Shown here one piece after another: positions 42,495-51,483 of a stretch of 64,000 nucleotides of DNA (position 1 is its first letter; the number at the start of each line of letters is the position of its first letter). Below the pieces are notes generated by a model that saw only the letters and a list, made by a program, of their open reading frames with translations, searched no databases and was not told the origin of the DNA. The stretch covers positions 44,597 to 108,596 of the forward strand of contig NZ_CP018619.1 in the NCBI RefSeq assembly GCF_002849855.1, in the 5' to 3' direction. Position numbers and translations under genes: made by a program. This DNA is from Vibrio azureus (lineage in GTDB: Bacteria > Pseudomonadota > Gammaproteobacteria > Enterobacterales > Vibrionaceae).

Positions 42495-42665
42495 GTGTCT
42501 AAATTCGATTTGTAATTGCTACTGTCAATCCACCTTCAATTACAGCTCCTGCTCTATCATGACATACCCTTCATGATAAAAGCTTTTTAATTATTAACAC
42601 GACACGCCTCATTAATATCAAAAAATGAGACGACTCAAAGGCCGCCTACAAAATTTACAAAACAC

Positions 42666-43358
42666 TTATAACGACCGCAAAGGAGACCCTGGTTCAACTT
42701 CAAATATTCCTTCGTTTGTGAGCGTGACTGTGCAAGTTAGAGTTTCATCAAAATCGGTATCTTTCACTAACTGAGATTCTGCTGAGACAGTGCTCATATC
42801 AGCCAACACGCCTGGAGTAAAATCTCCCGTTGAAATATAAAAAGCAAGGTTGGGCTTGATCGTAACCAATGTATTTGGCCTAGGTGACCAGTTCATTCCC
42901 ATAAAACCATTACTTGTCATAATGCCGAAACCTAAATTCCCCCACCAATGATTCTTACCTTCGTCAGATTGATTATATGGTAAAACATGAATGGACAGTT
43001 TACTGGGATCTTTACCTTTCCCATCTTCATTAAGAACTGGCCCTTCATGCTCTGGACCAGGATAGAATTTAGCGACAGATTGATTGCCTAAATCTACATT
43101 CAAGGTTGAGTCCGATGAGACTCTGACTTCTAAACCAACCGCTTTCGTATCAGCACCTGAGCTAATCATATACTGCAGTGGTATCTCGAACTTATTTATA
43201 TAGGTTTGACCGCTTTTTTTAGGTCTAACCGTGAGAAAATTGCTCGAGTTTGCGTAAACCTTCTCGCCAAAATCTACTTCAGGCTTCTGTAGAAAGCACC
43301 AAAAGGTTTCGTTACTCGTCTCGTTATTAACAACGTATATTGTATATGTATCAGCCAT
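42666..43358 (-). CDS. Unknown protein, 230 aa
   Basis: MADTYTIYVVNNETSNETFWCFLQKPEVDFG...; the opening pattern (VVNNxS...FLQxP) faintly recalls RhiA-type proteins, but this is weak. Beta-rich, no signal peptide, no membrane segment. C-terminal CTVTLTNEGIFEVEPG may be a strand pair. Convergent with the preceding secreted gene. The 383-base AT-rich region to its right (43359-43741) lacks genes and contains its promoter and that of ibrA. Confidence 0.55.
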   Translation of the reverse strand: MADTYTIYVVNNETSNETFWCFLQKPEVDFGEKVYANSSNFLTVRPKKSGQTYINKFEIPLQYMISSGADTKAVGLEVRVSSDSTLNVDLGNQSVAKFYPGPEHEGPVLNEDGKGKDPSKLSIHVLPYNQSDEGKNHWWGNLGFGIMTSNGFMGMNWSPRPNTLVTIKPNLAFYISTGDFTPGVLADMSTVSAESQLVKDTDFDETLTCTVTLTNEGIFEVEPGSPLRSL

Positions 43359-43741
43359 TTTTAATCATCCTATTAAACGTTTACTTACGGCAAAATAATT
43401 ATGGATGAATATTTTATCGTATTTTTTAATTTTATCATTTATGAGCGTTACTGATTTATAATAATGAAAATAATTTTTATGTTAATTACAATTAATATCA
43501 AAAAACCTTCAACAAAATTAAAAACAAATCATCATGATGTGATTTTTGTTCTATAAAAACAAATTAATCTAACTTCGCTAAAATTTAAAAACCATATCAA
43601 CAAATAAAACATAAACTTAATTTAACAAATTAAAAACTTAAGCTTAGCGAATACTCTAAAGGCCTTTACAATGAAATATATTGATTAAAATCTTTCTATA
43701 ATACTTTTATATACGGTATTTTATTGTTCAATGGTCACCAT

Positions 43742-44959
43742 ATGAAGATAGGGTTAAGTCATGATGTTAACGAGGCCGCACGAGCCAGAATTGGGGTCAT
43801 CTTTGATAAATTTGAACATATCTATTTATCATTCTCAGGTGGAAAAGATTCGGGAGTTCTTCTAAATCTCGTGATAGAAGAAGCGAAAAAAAGAGAGCGC
43901 TTGCCCGTGGATGTGTTAATTGTGGATTTAGAAGCTCAATATCAACATACGATGCGTTACATCGAACAAATGGTAAATAAAAATGAAGTGAATGCTTTCT
44001 GGGTCTGTTTACCCTTAAGTTTGAGAAATGCTGTCTCACAATTCCAGCCAAAGTGGATTTGTTGGGAACCAGATAAGCAATCTTTGTGGGTAAGAGAAAA
44101 GCCAAACCATGGTTCTGTGATTAAGAACATGGATTACTTCCCCTTCTATACTTACGCAATGGAATTTGAAGAGTTTGTTACTGGTTTCGGGAAATGGTAC
44201 GGGGAGACAAAAAATGGACGTTGTATTTGCCTCATCGCCATTCGGTCTGATGAATCTCTTAACCGATACAACACCATAAAAAATAAAAAGAAACGCAAGC
44301 TCGAACATTATAACTGGACAACACAAGTGACTCCTCTTTTTTACAAAGCTTATCCAATATACGATTGGCAAGTTGACGATATATGGATCGCGAATAGCCG
44401 TTTTGGTTGGTCCTATAATCATACCTATGATCTCATGCATCAAGCAGGGCTTACCCTCTCTCAACAACGCCTTTGCCAGCCATTTGGAGACGACCAAAGG
44501 AAAGGACTTTGGCTTTATCATATTTTAGAGCCACAAACTTGGCAAAAATTAGTACAAAGGGTGGAGGGCTGTAATTTTGGGGCGAGATATTGTAAAAACC
44601 AAGGACGTATTCTTGGTTATTATAAATTCGAGCTTCCAGATGGATATACCTACCGGGATTACAGCAAGTACTTATTAGATACTATGCCCCCACACCTTTC
44701 CAAACATTATCGTGAACGATTATTTAAGTTTCTAAATTGGTGGAGAAAAAATGGGAAAAAGCACAACATTTATTCTATCCCAGACTTCGCAGAAAAAGAG
44801 TTAGAAGCGAAAAAGAAAGTACCCAGTTGGCGCCGTATTTGTAAAGTTCTTATAAAAAATGATTATTGGTGTCGTGGGCTTTCCTTTAGCCCAAATAAAA
44901 AGCTCACCGATGAATATATCTCTTTGTATAGTGATTACTTAAGGAAGAACAAATCATGA
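43742..44959 (+). CDS. ibrA: IbrA-like PAPS-reductase-family protein
   Basis: 405 aa; ATG at 43742 preferred over an upstream TTG. PP-loop motif SFSGGKDSGVLLNL near residue 32 binds ATP, as in PAPS reductases and DndC. DUF3440-type C-terminal part (GWSYNHTYDLMHQAGLTLSQQRLCQPFGDDQRKGLW) is characteristic of IbrA. In E. coli IbrA/IbrB raise expression of Eib surface proteins; the biochemical reaction is not known. The gene overlaps ibrB by 4 bases. Confidence 0.88.
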   Translation: MKIGLSHDVNEAARARIGVIFDKFEHIYLSFSGGKDSGVLLNLVIEEAKKRERLPVDVLIVDLEAQYQHTMRYIEQMVNKNEVNAFWVCLPLSLRNAVSQFQPKWICWEPDKQSLWVREKPNHGSVIKNMDYFPFYTYAMEFEEFVTGFGKWYGETKNGRCICLIAIRSDESLNRYNTIKNKKKRKLEHYNWTTQVTPLFYKAYPIYDWQVDDIWIANSRFGWSYNHTYDLMHQAGLTLSQQRLCQPFGDDQRKGLWLYHILEPQTWQKLVQRVEGCNFGARYCKNQGRILGYYKFELPDGYTYRDYSKYLLDTMPPHLSKHYRERLFKFLNWWRKNGKKHNIYSIPDFAEKELEAKKKVPSWRRICKVLIKNDYWCRGLSFSPNKKLTDEYISLYSDYLRKNKS

Positions 44960-45597
44960 ATGTAAAATCATTACGAACAGCCGCGCAGTTACTTTATGAA
45001 ATATCTCTCCACTTTGATGACATTGAGGAGTTAAGCTTTAAAGAGCGAGTGGGAATATTTAACTTGATATCCGATTTATCATCAAAGCTTGTAGGCCTGT
45101 CTCACCCTGCTTTAAACGTAAGATTAGTAGAAGCGGAATCAATCCAAGATAACGATTATAATCCAAACTCTGTGGCTCTCCCTGAATACCGTTTACTAAA
45201 GCACTCAATTAGAAGCGACGGCTTAACCATGCCTGTGGTCGTGGGAAAGTCCCCCCATAACAGTGGTTACGTTGTCATTGATGGAGCACATCGAACACGC
45301 ATTATTAAAACTGAATCAGATATAAATCAATCTTTAGCGAACTACATTCCCGTCGTCGTTTTAGACAAAGGTAACGAGGAAAGAATGTCTTCTTCTATTC
45401 GTCACAATATGGCCCGCGGAGAACATCAAGTTGAGCTTACAGCCAATTTAGTGATGCGGCTGCGACAAAGTGAATGGACGGATGAGAAAATTGGCCAAGA
45501 ACTGGGCATGGACAAAGATGAGGTTCTGAGAATGCAGCAAATCACTGGGTTAGCGGAAGCGTTTAAAGACCAAAACTTTTCAGAAGCTTGGGAATAG
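44956..45597 (+). CDS. ibrB: IbrB-like ParB-domain protein
   Basis: 213 aa. ParB/Sulfiredoxin-type nuclease-like domain: DNDYNPNSVALPEYRLLKHSIRSDGLTMPVVVG, then YVVIDGAHRTRI (GxHRxR box), and an HTH-like segment TDEKIGQELGMDKDEVLRMQQITG near the C-terminus. Always paired with IbrA; start overlaps its stop (ATGA). A PP-loop ATPase with a ParB protein also recalls DNA-modification pairs such as DndC-DndB, so a defence-linked role is possible but unproven. Confidence 0.88.
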   Translation: MNVKSLRTAAQLLYEISLHFDDIEELSFKERVGIFNLISDLSSKLVGLSHPALNVRLVEAESIQDNDYNPNSVALPEYRLLKHSIRSDGLTMPVVVGKSPHNSGYVVIDGAHRTRIIKTESDINQSLANYIPVVVLDKGNEERMSSSIRHNMARGEHQVELTANLVMRLRQSEWTDEKIGQELGMDKDEVLRMQQITGLAEAFKDQNFSEAWE

Positions 45598-45613
45598 CTA
45601 ACGCAATAATCAA

Positions 45614-46018
45614 TTAAACGTCCACATACTTACCATTCTGATAGGTTTGAAAAGTGCCATTGTGGACTCTTCCTCCATAGACCCCATCATTTGTATTAAT
45701 GATATGAGGCCCCTTGATAAGTGACAGCAAATATTTATATTGCTCACTAAGATTGCTTTCCCATAAATCCGTATGGCCGATAACAACAACTTGCTGGTAC
45801 CTGGATAACAAAGCAACCGTTTCACGGGCAGCGGCATCATCAAATCTCGTCTCATCTTTTGACCATATCACGAGATGAACTCCTGTCACAATCTCATCGT
45901 TCTTAGCAAGCACACCAATACAAGAGGTAAATTTTGAAAAGCGCACTTCTTTTGCGCTCTGATATTCTTGTTCTTTAATATCCATAGGATCATGAGCTGG
46001 ACTAAAACGGTAAGTCAT
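45614..46018 (-). CDS. Unknown protein, 134 aa
   Basis: ATG at 46018 with AAGGAGA upstream. MTYRFSPAHDPMDIKEQEYQSAKEVRFSKF...VVVIGHTDLWESNLSEQYKYLLSLIKGPHIINTNDG; an alpha/beta sequence with GH-T/D residues, without recognised family. No signal. Convergent with ibrB, 16 bases apart; transcribed away from the porin gene, which starts the same strand run to its right. Confidence 0.55.
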   Translation of the reverse strand: MTYRFSPAHDPMDIKEQEYQSAKEVRFSKFTSCIGVLAKNDEIVTGVHLVIWSKDETRFDDAAARETVALLSRYQQVVVIGHTDLWESNLSEQYKYLLSLIKGPHIINTNDGVYGGRVHNGTFQTYQNGKYVDV

Positions 46019-46048
46019 CGTGTGTCTCCTTGTGGCCAAAAGCCCCCA

Positions 46049-47197
46049 TCACAAACTAAAACTCACTCTCCCCCTCAAGCCAAATACCCAAGCATCACTC
46101 GCTCGAGAATTGAAAGGAAGAGGAGATAAATATTGTACAGTCGGCGTCAGAGAAACTGGACCAATATGGGTTAAATAAAAAAGCTCAGCGTTATAAACCT
46201 CATCGTCAGAGCTGTTCGGTTCACCCCACCCCACTGCAAACCCTAAGGTACCAGGACCGAAGTCTTTGTAGCCGAAACCCGCAACGACAGAAGATTGATA
46301 AAGCAACTCAGGCCCTTTAGCAGTACCCGCTCTAAAAAAAGGTATCCAATTGCCAGTTTGATAAACAGCAGACACGTTAAAACCGTAATTTTCATCCGCT
46401 TGCTCCATAATACCATCACTGTGCCAAACCGTAAGATGGATATTTTGGTATAAAAAAGAATCTTGCGATGAAACTAAACCAACTTCTAAGGACTTGAAAA
46501 ATTGATGGTCTTTAAAGAAATGACTCAGTCCATCAAAGGGTTCTGTGGAATCGGCTAGAGCATCAGACAAACTCAGGTTTAAATAATATCGGTCAGAGAC
46601 AAAGTGAGACATAGACAAGCCAAACGTTGACTCATCTGGAATCGCGATAGTTCCAGCCCCAGTGCTGAATTGCACGTTTGAGAAACCAAAATACGGATTC
46701 CCTAATGCGTACATATCGACGTAATCCGTACTATCGAGAAAACCAACCATGAGCGCTGTCTGCTGTGCATTAAAAGTCTGCTTCCAATATAAGTGGGTGA
46801 GTCTGAAACCTATATCACTAAAAGCAGGGCCAATAAGACCAAAGCCACCAATGTTATTCATAACGAATGAGGAAGGTGAGTTTTTTGAATACGAATGTTT
46901 ATGATCAACTTTCAATTTGAATGAGCCACTGTCTTCACCCTCTTCATAGGCTTTATAGTCTAAGGACGCTCTTGCGATACCTGACAAGGCAGATTTTTTT
47001 GATCTGATCACTTCCGGAGACATTAAGCCAAACATGTAATACTCTGCGGAAATATTGATAGGCTCTTCAGATGAAGGGGGAGATGCAGCCACATCATGGG
47101 TAAAAGGAAAAATAAGCAATAACACTACAAAGCTCAATTTTCTTCTATATTCACCAAGGCCATCGCCTCTTGATGTTCTTAGGGTGAACTTCCACAT
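46049..47197 (-). CDS. OprB-like outer-membrane porin
   Basis: 382 aa. Signal peptide (KLSFVVLLLIFPFTHDVAA). Alternating polar/hydrophobic strands through the length, FGFSNVQFSTGAGTIAIPDESTFGLSMSHFVSDRYYLNLSLSDA typical of carbohydrate-selective OprB porins, and a final aromatic-type beta strand GLRGRVSFSL. Good ribosome site (GGGAGG). No sugar-uptake genes nearby, so substrate unknown. Stop lies 30 bases before the next minus-strand gene. Confidence 0.8.
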   Translation of the reverse strand: MWKFTLRTSRGDGLGEYRRKLSFVVLLLIFPFTHDVAASPPSSEEPINISAEYYMFGLMSPEVIRSKKSALSGIARASLDYKAYEEGEDSGSFKLKVDHKHSYSKNSPSSFVMNNIGGFGLIGPAFSDIGFRLTHLYWKQTFNAQQTALMVGFLDSTDYVDMYALGNPYFGFSNVQFSTGAGTIAIPDESTFGLSMSHFVSDRYYLNLSLSDALADSTEPFDGLSHFFKDHQFFKSLEVGLVSSQDSFLYQNIHLTVWHSDGIMEQADENYGFNVSAVYQTGNWIPFFRAGTAKGPELLYQSSVVAGFGYKDFGPGTLGFAVGWGEPNSSDDEVYNAELFYLTHIGPVSLTPTVQYLSPLPFNSRASDAWVFGLRGRVSFSL

Positions 47198-47295
47198 TAC
47201 CCTATCCCTCCCAGTCGATTAATTTAGATTAAATACTGAAAAACCTGAATGAGGGAATTATGACGTTGTGCGGGATCTTTACCATTAATTTATTA

Positions 47296-47826
47296 TTAAA
47301 TAAATAGTTGTTCTACCGTCTTCATGGGGAGAAACATTCGGGTGCGCCCACTATGAGTGCATAAAACCTCAAAACCATATTTGGTGTAGAACGTCTGCGC
47401 TGAATCTGTCAAACAATCTACAACTATCGCGTATGCTCGCATATGATGATTAACCTCCCACAGATATTCTAGAGCCTTAATTAAGCTGATTTTGCCTAGA
47501 CCACTACCATGAAATTCTTTATGAACCGCCAGTTGAGCAAGTAAGAAAACTGGAACAGGGTAACGAGGCAATTTTTTCGCTAGGTTCTCAGGTAAAGTCT
47601 CCCGACAAATAGAGCTTGGAGCAACACTGTAGAATGAGCAAATCGGATACTTTTGATTCATCATAGGTACATCACTTGGAAGAACCATTGTGCGACTAAT
47701 ACCCGCTTGCATGTGTTTTACTGCCTGAGTTTTAATAAACTGGTTGAGTTCATGCTCACCGCAATCAAATGAATTACGATCATGCTTGGTTTTACTCAAC
47801 TCTTCAAATTTTTTACTCCAGCTCAC
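47296..47826 (-). CDS. GNAT acetyltransferase toxin
   Basis: 176 aa. TacT/AtaT-like GNAT toxin that acetylates aminoacyl-tRNA: LLAQLAVHKEFHGSGLGKISLIKAL (acetyl-CoA-binding loop) and the conserved catalytic YTKYGFE near residue 150. Starts with GTG overlapping the antitoxin stop (GTGA). Antitoxin-first order and DUF1778 partner confirm the class. Likely stabilises the element. Confidence 0.93.
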   Translation of the reverse strand: MSWSKKFEELSKTKHDRNSFDCGEHELNQFIKTQAVKHMQAGISRTMVLPSDVPMMNQKYPICSFYSVAPSSICRETLPENLAKKLPRYPVPVFLLAQLAVHKEFHGSGLGKISLIKALEYLWEVNHHMRAYAIVVDCLTDSAQTFYTKYGFEVLCTHSGRTRMFLPMKTVEQLFI

Positions 47827-48092
47827 TTGATATCGCTCTCTTTCGTAAACTTAGCCGCAGAAATCAAAGCTTCATTAGGTTCTTTAGCTTTATCACAAGC
47901 CGCTAGAAACTCATCGAAGACATCATCTTTTACTGTGATACTTTCATACTCAGCGATCACATGACTTGAATCTTCGTCCATAAGGCGGACGACATATTCA
48001 GTCAAACTTTTTAACCCAAGCAAAGCAGACGCTTTCTCTGCTTTCGCTTTGATTTCTTCATCAAGCCGAATGTCTAAACGTGTTGTGGCCAT
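47823..48092 (-). CDS. DUF1778 antitoxin
   Basis: 89 aa from ATG at 48092 with AAAGGAG upstream. Ribbon-helix-helix DNA-binding start MATTRLDIRLDEEIKAKAEKASALLGLKSLTEYV, then an acidic C-terminus that covers the toxin active site. Overlaps the GNAT gene. Two copies of the operator lie upstream. Confidence 0.93.
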   Translation of the reverse strand: MATTRLDIRLDEEIKAKAEKASALLGLKSLTEYVVRLMDEDSSHVIAEYESITVKDDVFDEFLAACDKAKEPNEALISAAKFTKESDIK

Positions 48093-48106
48093 TTTAATCT
48101 CCTTTC

Positions 48107-48182
48107 GTACGGATAAGTTCTGTACATAGTCAATATACGACAAAAACACGACCATTACAAACTGTACAGCATAGTTCCGTAC
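48107..48182. promoter_or_regulatory. Duplicated operator of the DUF1778-GNAT pair
   Basis: GTACGGATAAGTTCTGTAC (48107-48125) and GTACAGCATAGTTCCGTAC (48164-48182), each flanked by GTAC half-sites, 57 bases apart and in related sequence. Expected for autoregulation by the ribbon-helix-helix antitoxin. Confidence 0.7.
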
Positions 48183-48197
48183 TTATTTAAAACCCAG

Positions 48198-48310
48198 TTG
48201 TGTCATTAGGGTATACCCTAAGAACAGTATTCTTTTGTGGCATAAAAACCATTAATGTCATAATATAAATGACACACCCTATAAAGTCATAACCTAAAAG
48301 TCATAGAAAG
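48198..48310. other. Candidate res site of the serine resolvase
   Basis: Contains the perfect palindrome TTAGGGTATACCCTAA (48206-48221) with a central TA, the imperfect palindrome TGTCATAATATAAATGACA (48256-48274), and AGTCAT repeats at 48286 and 48300. This three-part spacing just upstream of the resolvase gene is typical of res sites I-III. Confidence 0.6.
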
Positions 48311-48316
48311 TGAATT

Positions 48317-48949
48317 ATGTACATATTTGGATACCTCAGAGCATCAACAAGTGAGCAGGATGCAGAAAGGGCAAAAGGCGCACTTTCACAGTTTGTTGAA
48401 CAAAAAGGAATGCGAGTTGCTGCATGGTATGTTGAGCAAGAATCTGGTGCATCACTGCAAAGACCTAAATTGCTGCAATTACTTAATGATGCTCAAAAAG
48501 GAGATGTGATCATCATTGAGCAGATAGACCGCCTTTCACGTTTAAATGAAGCTAGTTGGTCTAAATTAAAAGAAATGCTGTACAAGAAGGAATTGAAAGT
48601 CATTAGCCTGGATTTACCTACCAGTCATATTGCCCTGGCTCCAGAAATTTCTGATGAATTCACCAACTCGATGATCAAGGCCATCAACAACATGATGATG
48701 GACATGTTGGCCGCGATATCTAGAAAAGATTATGAAGATAGACGCCGCCGCCAAAAGCAAGGCATCGAGAAGGCCATGAACGAAGGGAAATACAAAGGGA
48801 GGAAACCTGACCTAGAACTGCATGAAAAAATCTACAAGTTAAGAGTCGATAACCAAATGAGCATCAACGAAACGGCCAAGATGATTGGCGTCTCTGCCAG
48901 AACGGTTGTGCGTGTAGTTAAGAAAATGAAAGCTGAGCGTGAGGGTTAA
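48317..48949 (+). CDS. Serine recombinase (resolvase/invertase family)
   Basis: 210 aa. Catalytic Ser in FGYLRASTSEQDAERA (S near residue 10), arginine motif QIDRLSRL, and C-terminal HTH SINETAKMIGVSARTVVRVVKKM. Probably resolves multimers of the element, which aids partition. The candidate res site precedes it directly. Unlike many resolvases it is not part of a Tn3 transposon here. Confidence 0.93.
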   Translation: MYIFGYLRASTSEQDAERAKGALSQFVEQKGMRVAAWYVEQESGASLQRPKLLQLLNDAQKGDVIIIEQIDRLSRLNEASWSKLKEMLYKKELKVISLDLPTSHIALAPEISDEFTNSMIKAINNMMMDMLAAISRKDYEDRRRRQKQGIEKAMNEGKYKGRKPDLELHEKIYKLRVDNQMSINETAKMIGVSARTVVRVVKKMKAEREG

Positions 48950-48970
48950 TCACGTCTGCTTTATATTTTA

Positions 48971-49005
48971 AAGTTAAAATCTGGCAAGTTGTGATGTTTA
49001 GCAAC
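48971..49005. mobile_element. IS6-family terminal remnant at the CRISPR1 edge
   Basis: GTTAAAATCTGGCAAGTTGTGATG...GCAACA matches the IS6 left end at 28325-28360 and 40084-40119. It runs directly into the first, degenerate CRISPR repeat. Confidence 0.65.
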
Positions 49006-49579
49006 ACCCCCACGAGTGCGGGGAAGACAAAATAAGTCTTTCCAATCATAGATCTGGATAACGGAAACACCCCCACGTGCGTGGGGAAGACTCCATGCCC
49101 AGATAAACCTTAGCATCAGACACAGAAACACCCCCACGTGCGTGGGGAAGACGATACTCTGCTGGCGAAGCTAGGCTATGCAGAGGAAACACCCCCACGT
49201 GCGTGGGGAAGACTTAGCCGCGAGATCGGCTCTGATTAAGTACCCAGAAACACCCCCACGTGCGTGGGGAAGACTCAAACTTCTCGCCATATGAGCCGTC
49301 CCAGAAGGAAACACCCCCACGTGCGTGGGGAAGACCAGACCTTGCCGGGTACAACGAAAAGCAAAAGGGAAACACCCCCACGTGCGTGGGGAAGACTTGG
49401 GTGCAAAAAGCTCTTGACCGTCGATCTCAGAAACACCCCCACGTGCGTGGGGAAGACAACGCATTAGTATCAGAAATGAGCTTTCTCTCAGAAACACCCC
49501 CACGTGCGTGGGGAAGACTAAGCCTCTTTGCCATCTATCTTACCATCGCAGGAAACACCCCCACGTGCGTGGGGAAGAC
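49001..49579 (-). CRISPR. CRISPR array 1, type I-E, 10 repeats
   Basis: 28-base repeat with core CCCCCACGTGCGTGGGG; nine units repeat at exact 61-base spacing (starting 49064, 49125, 49186 ... 49552), spacers mostly 33 bases, and a first degenerate copy at 49001-49028 (CACGAGTGCG in place of CACGTGCGTG). The repeat on the minus strand begins GTCTTCCCCACG. The array ends 54 bases before cas2 and shares its adjoining sequence (ACCAA-ATATTG) with array 2, so the leader is at the right side and new spacers enter there. Nine spacers. Spacer origins cannot be told from this window. Confidence 0.97.
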
Positions 49580-49632
49580 ACCAACATATTGTAAAAGAGC
49601 ACAAGTAAAACACCATATGATGTGTTTAATGA
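49580..49632 (-). promoter_or_regulatory. Leader of CRISPR array 1
   Basis: ACCAACATATTG... AAAACACCATAT matches the leader of array 2 (58794 onward), including ACCAA-ATATTG-AAA and TAAAACAC. This is the conserved integration-proximal sequence. Confidence 0.75.
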
Positions 49633-49917
49633 TTAACTAACGGTCTTTTCAGAAACCAAAAACAAGCCTGAGAGGTTAATGAGTGACCTCTTGGTTTCAC
49701 CCAATGTCCTTATCTCATACCCTGGAGGCTTATTTATACTTTTGAATATCGTCAACCCAGCTTGAGATGGGCAGTGTTGGAACAGATAATCTACAACCTT
49801 ATTGGCAACCGAATCTTTTAGGCCTGAAACAAAAACATTCGGCTTTGCTTCTACAAACCAAAGTTTCATGCGGCCACGAACGGCAGGAGGCAAATCATTT
49901 GCAATCACCACTAACAT
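49633..49917 (-). CDS. cas2: CRISPR-associated Cas2 (type I-E)
   Basis: 94 aa. MLVVIANDLPPAVRGRMKLWFVEAKPNVFVSGL is the typical Cas2e N-terminus. With Cas1 it integrates new spacers. Overlaps the cas1 stop by 7 bases. Last cas gene before array 1. Confidence 0.95.
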   Translation of the reverse strand: MLVVIANDLPPAVRGRMKLWFVEAKPNVFVSGLKDSVANKVVDYLFQHCPSQAGLTIFKSINKPPGYEIRTLGETKRSLINLSGLFLVSEKTVS

Positions 49918-50762
49918 TCCTCTATACCCATAAATTCGCTGATATCCCTACCAACACGCTGGAGTATATCCATTTCTATAACCCTTTCTCTGAATGCATT
50001 GGAAACGACATATTTATCATACTGCCCCGCCATTTTTCGTGTCAGCGAAAATGCAAGATCAATCGTTAATTCTTCTTTATACAGGTCCGCAATATCGTAA
50101 ACAAAGGGCATTGGACTGCCTGAATGTATGAAACCAATATGCGGTGAGTACCCCATCGCATGAATAGAAGAACACAATATGCCATACAAAGCTGCATTGG
50201 TTGATGTAAGGATACGGTTTGTCATATCGCTCATCTGGAATTTTCCTGGAGTGAACTGCCTTCCCTTCCATCCCACGCCATAATCCTTCGCTTTCATCTC
50301 ATAAAGCTGACGAACTCGACTGCCTTCAATGCCCATCATTTCTTTAAGAGACTTACCGCTGAGATCATCGTTTGGAAATCTCTTTTTAAACATCTTTCTT
50401 GCGACTTCTATAGAAGTATTACGACCTGAAGCCAATTTGATTTGCTTTTTAAGGTTACGAGTCGTCGCGGTTGGTACAAAACCCGCCGCGTAAAAGAGCA
50501 AGCTATCTTCCCCTACCCAACAAATAGCACAATTAGCAGCAGCTGCCGTTTTCACTGCTTCATGCGTCAGAGATGTACCTGGCCCAAGCAAAATCGTATT
50601 GATCGTTGCTACTGGCAATCTCACAATATTACCGTCTGCATCCAGCCATTTCAGGCTTGAATCATCAATCTCAAGACGTCCCCTTTCAAGGTAAATGAAA
50701 GGGAACTTATCTTTGATCTGAGGTAACGTCTCCCGAGTCACTTTGACGAATAAACGTGACAA
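49911..50762 (-). CDS. cas1: CRISPR-associated Cas1 (type I-E)
   Basis: 283 aa. Integrase of the spacer-acquisition complex. YLERGRLEIDDSSLKWLDADG and the later AALYGILCSSIHAMGYSPHIGFIHSGSPMPFVYDIADLYK (Glu/His/Asp metal ligands) are characteristic of Cas1e. The start is TTG at 50762, supported by the strong GAGGAGG 7 bases upstream, which lies in the end of cas5e. Normal length. Confidence 0.96.
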   Translation of the reverse strand: MSRLFVKVTRETLPQIKDKFPFIYLERGRLEIDDSSLKWLDADGNIVRLPVATINTILLGPGTSLTHEAVKTAAAANCAICWVGEDSLLFYAAGFVPTATTRNLKKQIKLASGRNTSIEVARKMFKKRFPNDDLSGKSLKEMMGIEGSRVRQLYEMKAKDYGVGWKGRQFTPGKFQMSDMTNRILTSTNAALYGILCSSIHAMGYSPHIGFIHSGSPMPFVYDIADLYKEELTIDLAFSLTRKMAGQYDKYVVSNAFRERVIEMDILQRVGRDISEFMGIEEC

Positions 50763-50764
50763 CG

Positions 50765-51481
50765 TTATGCCTCCTCTGGATAAATCAGAGTCACTTGTCT
50801 GTCTCGATAACGCTTATTTTCACCAAACTGCAAAGGGACATCATTAAGGGTCAGTAACTCATCCCCTTCGACGGCCCCCTGTTTTACAACAAAGGCAAGG
50901 CCACGACCTTTTGTTTCCGCAAGAAACAACGCTTGCTGCTCGCATTCGAGCGCTGTTTTGTGAGTGCCCTGATAGATAAACTCCGTTGGTACACAGCTTT
51001 TTCGACCCAAGCTCAGATCCCATACGGGAGCAACCAAGGCATTAGAAATGATAGGGGCCATATCCACAGGCACCTCTAGCATCACAGCATAAGCCATATC
51101 TTGAATATAGTGACGATAGGTCATTTTTGTCCCCCCGCCTACCGCTTTTTTACCTTGACTTGTTTTGGGTATGAGCAGTGATTGCCAAGGGTCTTTATCA
51201 TCATACCCGCTTCCGACCATTTGAAAATCTTGAAGCGATACAGGTAAAGAAGGAACTTTACCCTCCCTTTTCATTGGAAAGGCCAATATCTGCATATCGA
51301 GCTCAGCGAGTTTTGCAAGCAGATCTTTTTGTTCTCCCCCTGCTCCTAACGCTGCACAGACAATGCCCAATACACCAGATTTGGTCGGAAAGCTCAGGGT
51401 ATCCCGCCTGCCATAGCGCGAATCATAACCCCAGCTTTGCAGTGGGCCTTCTAGCCACATCAAAATATATGGGTGAGTCAT
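50765..51481 (-). CDS. cas5e: Cascade subunit Cas5e (CasD)
   Basis: 238 aa. MWLEGPLQSWGYDSRYGRRDTLSFPTKSGVLGIVCAALG matches Cas5e, which holds the 5' handle of the crRNA. Starts 2 bases after cas7e with GGAG in the upstream gene's end. Stop overlaps the cas1 ribosome site. Confidence 0.95.
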   Translation of the reverse strand: MTHPYILMWLEGPLQSWGYDSRYGRRDTLSFPTKSGVLGIVCAALGAGGEQKDLLAKLAELDMQILAFPMKREGKVPSLPVSLQDFQMVGSGYDDKDPWQSLLIPKTSQGKKAVGGGTKMTYRHYIQDMAYAVMLEVPVDMAPIISNALVAPVWDLSLGRKSCVPTEFIYQGTHKTALECEQQALFLAETKGRGLAFVVKQGAVEGDELLTLNDVPLQFGENKRYRDRQVTLIYPEEA

Positions 51482-51483
51482 GC

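Noticed and set aside
49260..49640. Open frames with repeated PTCVGKT/HVRGED sequence in array 1
   Set aside because: They are translations of CRISPR repeats and spacers, with no ribosome site.
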